Shown: one piece after another, positions 32,963-43,911 of the stretch
Layout: the number at the start of each line of letters is the position of its first letter
Numbering within the stretch: position 1 is the stretch's first letter
Source: Stemphylium vesicarium
Taxonomy: Eukaryota; Ascomycota; Dothideomycetes; Pleosporales; Pleosporaceae
DNA length: 56,839 bases
Direction: 5' to 3'
Assembly (NCBI GenBank): GCA_004380135.1
Contig: QXCR01000171.1
Location: 1 to 56,839 of the forward strand
Notes under the pieces: generated by a model
Databases searched by the model: none
Told to the model about the DNA's origin: nothing
Seen by the model: only the letters and a program-made list of their open reading frames with translations
Position numbers and translations under genes: made by a program

Positions 32963-35900
32963 CTAATATGCACCATCTCTCTCCACCCACGACTCCATCG
33001 GCGCTAATGGGATACTGCCGAACCCGGTCCGCACCGGCATACCCGCGACTAGCTCGATGCCGGTAGGTTTTACCGCGCCCGCATTAAGCGCCCAAATGCT
33101 CACGGCGATGTAGTTGTCACCCCGATAGTTCAGTATGCCCTCTGGAACTGGAAAGCGTCGCTGTGGCCCAATAGCATTTGCAAATTTGGCGAACTGGTAT
33201 CCATTGACCCAAAGCTGCGCGCGCCAGCCTTTACCTTCGCCCGTGAACTCATCACCGTGAAAGACGAACGAGAGGGGAACGTCGTAGTCGCTTGGTATGT
33301 CGAGATTTAAGGTTGTGCTGTAGAAGCCGACACCAGGTTGCGATAGGCCAATCGCAGGAACGGCGCTATCATCCCAGCCCGATGTAGGTGCAGAAGGCAT
33401 GTGGAATGCATTGCGCTCGACCCAAAGAGCGCCTTCGTTGAGTGGGCCACGCGACTTATCTGGATAGTCTTCGCCTCTAAAGTTACCTGTGATCTTCCAT
33501 TTGATCCCATCGTCGAGACGCGACACGTTGGAGTCCGAAAATGAGTGGCCGGGGAAGTCATACCCAATGATGCCGCGCGGTGTCTTCATCTCGTTATACC
33601 CAGCAAACCAGTTGCCGTACTGGCCCATGTGGTCACTCAAGACCGTCAGTACATATTGCTCGCCCTGATGCAACGACGGTATGTCCAGAGTCGTGTTCGC
33701 AATTGCAACATTTGCAGTGCCAGGCCATGATCCAATGAAGGTCTGGTTCACCCAGGCTGAGAACGCGAAAGCTGGACCACCAGATACGTTGAGATGGATG
33801 ACGCTTTCCTCACCTGTCGCTATAAAGTGACCACGGGTTATCAAGGAACCAGTGTTGTACCCATACTCGGAACCCCAGAGCACAGTTGGGGTGGTCAACG
33901 GCCAGTACGTGTTGTTTGTAGTGATGTGGTCTGCGTCCGTCCATGTTGAGTCGTCGTATGTTGAAGCGAGCTCTGGTAGCGCATCAACGTACTTCCAGCT
34001 GAGCATGTTCAGACTTGGCAGTCCAAGATCGGGTTCTCGAAACTCCGCTATAGCTTTTAGAAAACCGTTGCCATCGAGTGTCGACTGCATCAATTCGCCA
34101 TTGAACATGAGTGTTGCGCTACCCTCATGCGCACCTCCTATCACCTCGACATCTGTCGTCGCGTTGATGTCGCCGAACAAGTGAATATCGCCGTTGGAGA
34201 TTGTCGCGTTGCGAATGAGATAGCTAGAATGGACGATAAGGTCACTGGATGATGTCGCATCATGTGAGTAACTGCCTTGAGGTAAAGTACTCACAGTCCA
34301 ATAGCGATAGGCCGAGTCGCGATCCAAGATGACAATGTACAAATCCGATTCCACTCGAACCACGCGACGACTTGTGCTGGTCTCCCAGTGCAGGATCGTG
34401 TTGCCGTTGCGGTTAGCAAACTTCACTCCTGATCCCTCAACCGCTGTTGCTCCACTTGCCGCAGAGATTGCTGCTTCGTGGGTTTCGTTCATGTCTCCAT
34501 ACAAGACGAGAACTAATCTCTCGTTGTAGCTTTTCCAGGTAAAGATTTCGGCGGTAGAGTAAAGCAGGTTGAAGTTTCCTACCTTGTAGTCCGCGACGTG
34601 GATTTTGGAGTCGCGGCCATTGATAGTGAGCTCCCCTCCTAGCTGCGGCACCGTCATGTTGCCCTGACTCGTCCCAACAGTAAGCTTATATGACTCCGAA
34701 GCAAAAGAATTGTACTTTGTTTGACGTGCGACGTAAAAGTTCGTCTCGTTTCCGATGAGGGGTGTGACGGTTATGGCCTCGTTGTTCGTATAGACTCCTG
34801 TAGTGTTGTATCCAGGTACTGCTGAGGCTAGCGCTGGCGACGCTTGAACGAAGTGAGCGATTAACTTGGCTTCGCTGTACTTCTCGCGGTGCACCTGTCG
34901 CTCTTCCGTGATGACAGCACCATAGTCGTATGACATGTAATTGCCGGCGCCCGCTATGTTGCCCCAATTGGTTCCACCGAAAGTCTGTCAACAGTAAGTA
35001 TAAGTCATCGCATAATGGGAATGATATACCATATACACGTTGGAGATTGTGAGCCCTGCAGCGATGTTGTTCTTGTAGAACACTCGCTCAAACTCTTTCC
35101 CGGTGAAGATAGCGCACTTGTCGAACCCGTCTTGGCCCCATCCTTGATACGCACCACCTTGAAACTCTGGTATCATGTATGGTGTACTAGCGCTGGTGTT
35201 GAGATGCGTCTCTCTCCAGTTCGTGGGCAATGCATCATCAATCCAGTACGAAGGGACTGTACAGTTCATCCCTAGTGGATACGAGTCATGGCCGTAGATG
35301 TCCACTGGTGCATCACTACCGGGCGCATTGACGCCGTTCGAGAAGGCAACATTGTTGATAAATGGCACAACAATTCCAAGGTCGCGAAACTGCCCCATGA
35401 GTTCATTCATGTAATCGGCGTCAGGGAAGGTTACGTTGTTCGCACCCATGGTGTACTCGTTCTCGGGCTGGAATAGTACGACCGGACCGCCGTTGGTGAT
35501 TTGAGCTTTCACAATGATGGGCGTGATTGATTCGATGTAATTCTTCGAGGCAGCGTAATAGTCTTCGTCGGGCGTTCGAAGGTTACCAGAGATACGCTGC
35601 AGCCAACCCGGGAAGCCGCCTCCAGAAACTTCCGCATTGATGTACGGACCGGGTCGCTGCTCGGTTAGAAAAGGTCGTTCACGACTGGGATTACGTATCT
35701 TACCGCAATGAGATATACCCCAGCCTTAGTAGCAGCATTGAAGTATGGCTCCCAATCGAAGATACCATCGGCGCGAAAATCTCCCGGTTTCCCTTCGTGA
35801 AGAACCCATGCTGAATAGAAAGACACACCGTTGTATCCCATCGCCTTGATCTTCTGGAATATGTCCAGCCATAAACCCGGTACAGGAAGGCTACATGATC

Positions 35901-36192
35901 AGCGTCATCTTTCAATCGAGGCTCAAGATGTACCGGAATGGATGAAATTCGCCGCCCCAGAAGATGATTCTCTCGCCATGCACGAAAAGTGAATGCTCAT
36001 CCCATGTCACCTGTGGCGATTGTCAGAAGGGCGACATGGCTTCTTTTTTGTCGCACTTACGATGTCCTGAATAGGTGCGCGTTCTTCAAGAACGATCAAG
36101 TCTCGCGGTTTCCCGCTTATCGCTCGTGCTGTGACTTCATGCAGGTGAAGCGCTGCTAGCGCAATGCTCAGGATTTCACCCACCAGCTTCAT
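32963..36192 (-). CDS. Secreted beta-galactosidase, glycoside hydrolase family 35
   Basis: Five exons read leftward, roughly 36192-36061, 36010-35934, 35890-35704, 35656-35031 and about 34990-32963, giving about 1010 aa, normal for fungal GH35. A signal peptide is visible (MKLVGEILSIALAALHLHEV, then TARA). Catalytic-domain marks: VHGERIIFWGGEFHPFR, SFYSAWVLHEG, RPGPYINAEVSGGGFPGW, acid/base Glu in FQPENEY, nucleophile Glu in IPEFQGG, and TFGGTNWGN after the last splice. The long last exon holds the beta-rich C-terminal domains with many N-glycosylation sequons. It removes terminal beta-galactosyl residues from plant cell-wall polymers outside the cell. Probably not part of the terpene pathway. 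Confidence 0.93.
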
Positions 36193-37123
36193 TGTAGTCT
36201 GAAGATCTCAGGCTCGATATTGGGATGATTTTGAAAGCGATCTTGGCTGCGGAACATGTCAACTAGATGTATCCGCCTCCACCGCATGCCGTCGCCGTCG
36301 ATGCTGGGGGTTCGTAACGCTTCTAGATGCACATTGCCCATTTTGGATTGACCGCCCTCCGTCTCGAATGGGGTTTAACCCTGAGTCTTTGATGATTCCG
36401 CCCGCTACGTGTGCATGTAACTGTCGGTGTTGTTGGGTAGAGACGCGACTTGAGGGCGGAGAAATTGGTTCCCGTGCGGGGTAAGACCGATATTCTTCCG
36501 CATGGTTCGCGAAGACTTCCACGGCGACGATCGTGGGTCGTTGACTCTAGGAAATCCCGCTGGCTAAGCATTATTGGGGAGGCGTTTCCGAAAAATAGAT
36601 GTTATTGTTGTCAAGCCTCGGTGATCGCTTACATGCTCGCTTGCCTCAGGGTGAAGGGGTGACGTCAATAAGCGAGCAACGCCCCCGCGCGCTAGACCCC
36701 GCGATAACCTGCATACTGCGTTCGGGGCAAGCAGCACGGTATCCCGTTAATTCTTCCAACTTTTGATGTAGAACTACGGCCGTACGGTCATGCCACGAAC
36801 GGGCAGAGTCAAATGCGAACTTGAAACAGGTTTCCAGCTCCTGCCCTGCGCATCGGTTTCCGCATGCTTTCCCAGATAGTAAATCACACTTCTCGACTAT
36901 ATATCCTCGATCACAAGTCATTGCGTGTCTCTTCGTGGCAAATGAATAGTTCAGACCAAGATGTTACGGCCAGAAGAAGGTGATTTGAGTAGGTTAATTA
37001 ACATTGTACTATCAAGGTTCTAAAAAAATTGACCTATAACTAGAAGCTGATGCCATTTCCAAGACGCAGGCGCCGCCCTCTACCCGGGGGTATTTTCTCA
37101 GTGAACTCCTTCGCAGGAAACGC
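36193..37123. other. Intergenic, no gene recognised
   Basis: Upstream region of the GH35 gene and downstream of the small secreted protein gene. Overlapping short open frames on both strands show no family pattern or splice support. Confidence 0.4.
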
Positions 37124-37895
37124 TTACCTGCACTCGATGTGGCCACCGTTAGCAGTGCAGGTGTTACCGTTGACGTAGTAGGCCCACTAGAAGTAAGTTA
37201 GCATTGATAAAGCAACTGGAATTGGAGAAGCTTACGTTCTGGAAGCCGCCGTCTCCCTGCCTGTCGAAGGTCTTCGGGTCCTTGAAGACGATGACGTCGA
37301 AGCTGATCATCTTTATTAGCCAACAATCCCGAGTTCAACTTGGGTCGATACATACGTGACATCGGAACCAATCTTCGCATCGTAGGAAGTAGAGTAGACA
37401 AACTGGTCACCAGATCCGGAAAGGCTGTAGCCGACGTTGCAAACGATAACATTCTGTCCAGGGAATTGGGCAGCAACGTCCCTGGCAGTGTTCTGAGTGA
37501 AGGCCTTGCGTTTCTAGGTTCTTGATCAGCTTTTATGAACTCTGAGGCAATGAAGAAGTAGCATTCGTACCTCGATATCGCCCTGAATTCCCTCGATGAG
37601 GTTGATGACCTTGACGACAATGTCGGCAATGGCTCCAGCAGCGGAAGACTTGTCGCCAATGTCGGCGCTATGGACGTGTTAGCTGTGAGCTTACTAGCGA
37701 GGACCACTTAATGAGCTTTGGCGAATGATGAAGCCGATGCAGAGATAAGCCATGCGGTGACTTGGGACTGGTATGTTGTAGCACCTACCGAGCGACCATG
37801 TTCTGCTCAGAGGCAGCTTGGTCAATGACGACTGGACCGGCCATGATGGAGGCTCCCATGGCGAGGAGGGAGAGGGCAGATGCGATGCGAACCAT
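37124..37895 (-). CDS. Small secreted protein
   Basis: Five short exons (37895-37789, 37667-37571, 37513-37356, 37302-37236, 37186-37124) give 163 aa with all phases agreeing. The N-terminus is a clear signal peptide (MVRIASALSLLAMGASIMAG). The mature part contains three cysteines, in VIVCNVGYSLSG, NTCTANGG and the C-terminal HIECR, with aromatic segments DQFVYSTSYDAKIG and QNWAYYVNGN. I do not recognise the family. Size, secretion and a TATA-like TATATACA about 110 bases upstream fit an expressed extracellular protein, possibly an effector or surface protein, but nothing in the sequence proves a role. It is unusually intron-rich for its length. Confidence 0.75.
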
Positions 37896-40800
37896 TTTGA
37901 ATAGTTGTAAGGTATGATGGAGTTGCAGCTGAAAGGCTGTTGGAAGGTAGTGAAGTATTGAAGATGCTTTGATGGCTGATACCAAACCAAAGAGGCGACA
38001 ACAGGCTCCTTATATACATGTTTCCTGGCCGTATGTTGACATCGTACTACTGGCTACCACGGCATCAATGGCCCGTAAGAGATGAGTATTCGGTCCGTGA
38101 TCTTTGGTCCAAAGCGACGCTTACCCCGCGTGACCCTTCTAGCATTAGTGGTGGTGTAAAAGACTCGCCCGTGAGCGTGCTAGCCTGTCCGCCCATACTG
38201 TGAACGGGGTCTCTTTTCGGTCCTTGCGTGGTGGTCTTCGGGTTTCTCCGTTGACCGTATGTCCTTCTCTGGGAAGTCTAACCCGCAGAAAAAATACCCT
38301 TGCCTCTACTCTACGGGAGAGGATGTGATTTTGTTAAGCTTGGACTCTATAATGTCCATATTTAGAGGTCCGATCTAGGTCACATCGATATTGAACGCCG
38401 TTACTATCCTCGAGGAACTAGCAATGCCGCGTGTAGTCGTTACTCTTCTCGCCAAAGCCGGTAGCGGAACATCATGGCTTGGGTTCGGCAACGCAGCCGA
38501 TTGATTCCCATACGCTCTCAAATATTCCGATTTTGCTAGTGGAGTCAAGACTTCCACGGTTAATCTGCAATTGTATGTAAGCACTAGGATTGTACTAAAG
38601 GCCGTTCACAGTAAGTATCCTAATGGTATGAACACTAGAAGAAGATGAAGTTCCTAGCGCTGCTACTGAGAACATAGCGACCATAGCCTCTTGACAAGTA
38701 ATATTTCACCGTACCTACTTGTTGTCATAACTTATTCTCTGCGGAATGGTTACGGCAGGCAAGACCTCCGCACTAACTCTCAGGCCGACCTAGCACCTTG
38801 AGAATGCATTTGAACTAGGCTGTGGTACAAAGGCCTTGACAGCGGCGAGATCGGTCTGAAAGCAAACGGGATACAGAATCTCTCGTTGGCTGTCGGCTGT
38901 AGTGTGATCGAGGAGATGCGAAAGTTCTTCCACCACACTCATGGGTGCTCTGGCCGTGGATCTAATATCTCGTGTTTCAGTCTTGGTATGAAGTTGGGTT
39001 CGGGGGCTCATGAAGATCAGGTCACGCGCGTGGCTTTAGATTGACAGCGGCCCGCCTTCCATCCTCCGAAAGCTTAATGGCCGTCTTTCCGAACACAGGA
39101 CAGAACTCTGGTTGGCGACCTCTCACTGGTTGAACAAGACCGATCGGAGGCTGGAGAATAGCCCAGATTCGCGATGCCGCTCGTTCCGAATAACGGCAGA
39201 CAAAGTCTCACCACCGAATGTTTCTCGAACCTGTCATCATTGTTTAGGCGGCATGGCATCGCAACAACCGACCGGTGCCTAAAGTGGTCAGCCTGCATCG
39301 CTTTCACCCATACTGTGAACAGCACATCGATGCTGCAATTCTCGTCTGCATCATCGCAGGAGATGCAAGTTGGTTGGATACGTGAATTGCTTTGGCGCTT
39401 TTTCAGACGAACGACCGAGTCGTTCATTATGATAGGCATCCCCAGGTGAACTTTTTGACATGCGATGTGTATGGCACCTTCATAGAGAGCAAACTCATGT
39501 AGAGTAGCCGCTTATAGAATTCGAATGTCGAGGAGCGAGGGTGGCGTTCATTCAAGATTCGGTGTTTTGGTCCCTACCATTGAGTAATCAGGGTCTGCAC
39601 TAGATGAGCACACACGAGGGGTTGCCCTGCGTTAGTTCACCGCCGTGCTGCCATCATTCTCAGCGATCATGACGTCAAATTGTAGATCTTGTAAATACGC
39701 AAGCATGCCATGTCTCTCCGAGTGTTGAGCGCAGCCTGTAATGCGAACGAGCCGGCGTCCAACGTATCGGTACGTCGCATGGCAGCATCCGCGAGGCGTC
39801 TCTAACCGCAAGCGCAGACTCGAAACGAGACGGGCCGAAGGATAATCAGAGCGTAGCCGACAATACCTCCGCTACACCGACTGATCCCGACTTTCGTCAT
39901 TGTTCTCCCGTGGCTTTGTGGTTGGCAGCCAGTCTAGACATGCTTACCGGGGCAGGGAGACCCTACGTGAAATTCTATAGCCTGCAGACAGACCCAAACC
40001 CCTTTCCAACAGCTGTCATCGCCACCGCCAAGCCGGCTGCAATCATCGAGACCAAGTTTTGTATCGGAAAGGTCGGTATCTGCTAGAACGTCTATGCTGC
40101 ACCACCGGCGCGACTCCAAAGGCACGTATCTGTGTGAAGCTGGCGGGAGAGCAGGTTATTCGATCTGTTTTTCTCATAGGGAAAGACCTGACGAAAGAGG
40201 GGAACTAGCTCGTCATGTCTGGGTGAGTGGCTTTGCTAGATGCACGACGAAATTGGGTACCAAGCTTTACGACTTTTAGCCTGATGCTCTCGTTGATAAT
40301 CTCACGGTGGAGGGAACGAGGAAATCTTCCCTGTTTACCAGATCGCATGAGCAAATATATCGTGATACCTTACTCTTCGACCGTGCATCCAAGTCGGTGG
40401 AGAAAAGTCGCGGGCGTGTCAGAAGGATGGCTAGCACCCCAAGTGCCGGCGACATCGTCTTGCTCTCCCTTCAAAGAGTTCAGTGTGCTGCCAGAAAAGA
40501 CATGTAGTCCTCTGACGTAGCGGAGATGATCGTTACTTCACACCTGTATGGTGGGTTTGTACTGTGGCGGTGTAGTGTTCCTACCACAAGCATTTCCGTC
40601 TTCCCGGGAAGCTCAGTGGGTATGCTGTCGTGTGTCGTTCCGTAATCTATGTATAACATGCGACTTGCCATGTGTGTAGCCAGCTTCCGGTCTCAGTGCA
40701 AAAGCTAAAGCCTTCTAACCGTCTCGTTTTCGGCAAAATATTCGGGTCTCTGCCATCGACGAGGCAAACGTGAGCTTTCGACCATGGGTGTGTCTTCGGA

Positions 40801-41363
40801 CGAAGCATTGTTAGTCAAGAAACTTTTGATTGCGCATCAGCGAAGAATGACATGATATCCCAATAACCTCATACTTCGGCTGCGTCAGAATCAGCCGTCG
40901 AAGGAATCCCTAGAGGGACTTGCAGTTCATCCAATTTTTGGTGGTGTACGGTGGAAATAGCTCGTGGTGTGGGCCACATTGTGGCACAGTCGGTGTGTTT
41001 TCCTTTGCTGTCGTTTGGCTGACTTTTACATCAGATCCAGAGCAGGAAAGGTCTATGGTCGAGCGTGTGATGTTGTGTCAACGGAGAAGCTGATCCCGAC
41101 GAGGCGATCGGATCGCCTCGCCAAGGACCGATGCGCAGCGTGGGGGTAGCTGCGATAGAGTGACGTAACTTACTCCTCGCGACCAGACTGTAGCTACTTA
41201 CGCACTATTACTACTAGAACACGAGAGCGGATCAATATCTTTATATGAAAATGACGATTACACTTAGCGAAATATAAGATGAAGTATGCAATGCGGTCGT
41301 TCTGAACTTAGTTATTTGCACCGAACATCAATGTACTAAATCAGTTAATAATCTTCCAGCGCT
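37896..41363. other. 3.5-kb gene-free stretch
   Basis: Normal base composition, no RIP signature and no recognisable protein in any frame; open frames are at most about 120 codons and overlap on opposite strands. A small perfect palindrome, CGAGGCGATC around one base, lies near 41110. This may be decayed unique sequence. Confidence 0.45.
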
Positions 41364-42178
41364 TCAGTCTACAAGAGCATCAGTATCCTGGTAGTCCCTC
41401 AACCGAAGCAAACCCTTTGCATTCTCGCGTCCGATCTTCACGTAATTCTCCAACCCTCTGACCGCTTCAATGATCTCGGCCTTCCCGTCCCACCATGCTC
41501 AGCAATTCCCTATCGTCTCATACGGATAATCCACAGAGAAGAACACGCTCGGGGCTCAGTTCGCGCACAACGTACTCAAGCGAATGGTTCGAGAAGTGGC
41601 CGACAATTATCTTTAGGTTCGGGTTGCGGTCGAACACGCCGTTGGTGATTAGGCCAAGCAGGTGCAGGCCGACATCGTTGGCGAAAGAGAGTGGTGGGCC
41701 GACGAGAAACTCGCGGTCGGCATAGAGTTTCTCGTAGATGACGTCTGTAGGTGCTGAAAAGTGGATGTAGAGAGGGACATCGAGTTTCTAGCAAGTTTTC
41801 CAGAACACATTGTACTCGGGTGCGTCGTAGAACAGGTTATTCTTATTACAGTGCAAGCAGTGAGAGAAAGTTGCTATGCATAAGCTAATGTGTGTTGTTC
41901 TGTCTGCTGTCATGATAGCCTTATGTAGGGCTATCAGAGTGGTCTATTTACATGACGTATCTATGATCGCGATAGGTGTAGAAGGTACTGATCAGAGTGA
42001 GGAGGAACCATCTCACCACCACGTGGCACCTGGGATGTCCTTACCCCATGAACCGTCACAATTTTCGCCATTTGGACCGGCGTGCTGGGACTTGGATATA
42101 GAGTTTTGCCTCGCGCATAAATTTGGAGTCGTTGCCAGCGACCTCGTAGGCCTCTTTCAGAGCAATCTTTCCCAGCAT
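41364..42178 (-). pseudogene. Amidohydrolase (2,3-dihydroxybenzoate-decarboxylase-like) pseudogene split by a solo LTR
   Basis: ATG at 42178 starts MLGKIALKEAYEV, the typical N-terminus of the ACMSD/2,3-dihydroxybenzoate decarboxylase amidohydrolase group. After 42061 the frame is interrupted by a solo LTR (41844-42060). Beyond it the minus strand resumes at the middle of the protein (FYDAPEYNVFWK, then LDVPLYIHFSAPTD, GPPLSFANDVGLHLLG, LKIIVGH) and, after a shift, its end (FFSVDYPYETI, ENYVKIGRENAKGLLRLRDY) to a stop at 41364. By comparison with the family about 110 residues are missing before the middle part and a block is missing before the last part; in-frame stops occur too. Non-functional. 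Confidence 0.8.
41844..42060. repeat. Solo LTR, family B, copy 1
   Basis: About 217 bp, same orientation as copy 3, ending in AACCGTCACA. Flanks ATTCT (41839-41843) and ATTTT (42061-42065) match at four of five bases, a decayed target duplication. It sits inside the amidohydrolase pseudogene. Confidence 0.7.
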
Positions 42179-42305
42179 GGTTCGAGTTGCCGACGATATG
42201 AAAAAAGTGTGAGTTGGGGTATGTGACGAAGAGTAGTGCGAGCTATCAATTGATCTGGTTAAATGAGGCTTTGGCGGAGAGGATTGGAGAGACGATGGCT
42301 GTATT

Positions 42306-42539
42306 TGTGACGGTTTGTGAGGTGGGCACGTCACGTGTGCCACGTGCGTTGTCCTGCTCTCCTCCTTCCACTCCATGAGCACCTTCTGCTCTTGCTGGCA
42401 TCAGAGATACGTCATGTAAACAGAGGGTATATATAGCTGCGCGCGTCGTAGCTACAACAACAGAACAACAATACACTTCATACTCTCACTACTGATTCGC
42501 GCAGTTACACTTTGATTTGCTACATTCTACACCGCAACA
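42306..42539. repeat. Solo LTR, family B, copy 2 (opposite orientation)
   Basis: 234 bp starting TGTGACGGTTTGTGAGG and ending CACCGCAACA, flanked by GTATT at 42301-42305 and 42540-42544. It contains CATGTAAACAGAGG and TATATATAGC, a likely LTR promoter TATA box. The other two copies carry matching blocks when reversed. Confidence 0.8.
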
Positions 42540-42680
42540 GTATTCATATGCCTTTCTTCGTACTTCAGCCGTTGCTAGTAGCCACGTAGAATCTGCAAGG
42601 CCTTTTGTTCCATCGTGGTCAGTCTCGCCTCATCGACAGGACCTCGTACGACGCTTATCTTCCAACTTCCAGGTTGTTGC

Positions 42681-42815
42681 TGTAACGGTTTGGACTTTGC
42701 CCAGATCCACGCTAATACGAGTTGGGATAGCTCATGTACGGTCATGTATATATGTAGCTCACCCCACCTCAGATAGTCAATTCAGCGCAATCCCCCCTCT
42801 CACCACACCATTACA
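42681..42815. repeat. Solo LTR, family C, copy 2
   Basis: 135 bp from TGTAACGGTTTGGACTTTGC to ACCATTACA, flanked by GTTGC at 42676-42680 and 42816-42820. It has GTATATATGTAG as a possible TATA box. Homologous to the minus strand of 32430-32582. Confidence 0.8.
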
Positions 42816-43281
42816 GTTGCAAGTGTCATACAACTATGACGTACCCTAGAGTACAAAGTGCTATCATGATAGGATGCATGCGTATGGCAGTCGACTAGAA
42901 AGGTTGTTGGGTGGACTGGTGAGCCATTACCTCGTCAGAGGTGGGTATCGATCACGATATGGCAGCTAGCCAGACCCGGACGATCTCGGCATTGGAAAAG
43001 AGTATATCAGGCCTGTCTTGGGTGGCGTGATCTCACGTCACGCTGAGCAAACTATCAAGGTTGTAAAGTGGTCTGCGAGTGAATTCGAAGTGCTCTAGCC
43101 GATGAAGGGCAGTAGCCGATGCAGCATCCGATATTCTATGATCTACGACAGAAGCAAGTTTCTCGGTTCCAAAATCCAGGCTTATCAGCCTACCTCAGTC
43201 TCATCTTTAATTTCGACCTCATATCGTCTTGCGGGAACCCCTTCCGAACGCTACTTACTAAGCTAGATGGTGAGTGCGATC

Positions 43282-43497
43282 TGTAGAAGTGTAAGCAGTG
43301 AGAGAAGAGTGCTATGCAAATTAGATGTCTTCTTTTTCTATGTAGCTGTCGTCGTAGCCTTATATAGGGCTATTACGATGGTGTGTTTACATGACGTATC
43401 GATGATCGCGATAGGTGCAGCAGGTGCTGCTCAAGAGCAGGAGGAACCATCTCTCCACCACGTGGCACACGAATGTCCTTCCCCATAAACTGTCACA
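43282..43497. repeat. Solo LTR, family B, copy 3
   Basis: 216 bp from TGTAGAAGTG to AACTGTCACA, flanked by CGATC at 43277-43281 and 43498-43502, a perfect 5-bp duplication. Direct repeat of 41844-42060 (shared GCAGTGAGAGAA, TTTACATGACGTATC, GATCGCGATAGGTG, CACCACGTGGCAC). Confidence 0.85.
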
Positions 43498-43911
43498 CGA
43501 TCAAGTCTGGGCGTCGTCCGCAATCCTTCATTGAAGGTCAGCCTCAAGCTTGCGAATTTTCTTCTCAACCCCTCCGGTGATTGGAGCGCACACGAGAATC
43601 TCGACCCAGTCTAATGCGTTGAGCCTCAAACTGCGTCGCGGAATCATATCCGCCCCGCGTTTTCTAGACTACTTACATGTTATCCCATACCAGAACTCCA
43701 AGGGTCTCTTCTCGAAGCGCTCACGCCTCGCATAGTCGTAGTGAAACTGATTTTGGATCGTGTCGTCAGTCGCGAAGTAGAGGCGTTTGCTTACGGGTGG
43801 AGCTTGAGCCATGTAGTAACTCACCTTTTAACGGCTTCCAACACTTCGATCCCCCACCTTCGACATTGCAACCCCGAAACTTCTCAAGAGTCTTGAAGAT
43901 ACGCCGTCAAG

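Noticed and set aside
41101..41121. Perfect short palindrome CGAGGCGATC-G-GATCGCCTCG
   Set aside because: 10-base arms in gene-free DNA with no adjacent gene or repeat partner; could be chance.
42056..42382. 108-codon minus-strand frame beginning upstream of the amidohydrolase start
   Set aside because: It merely extends the pseudogene's N-terminal exon through the neighbouring solo LTR; the family start is the internal Met at 42178.
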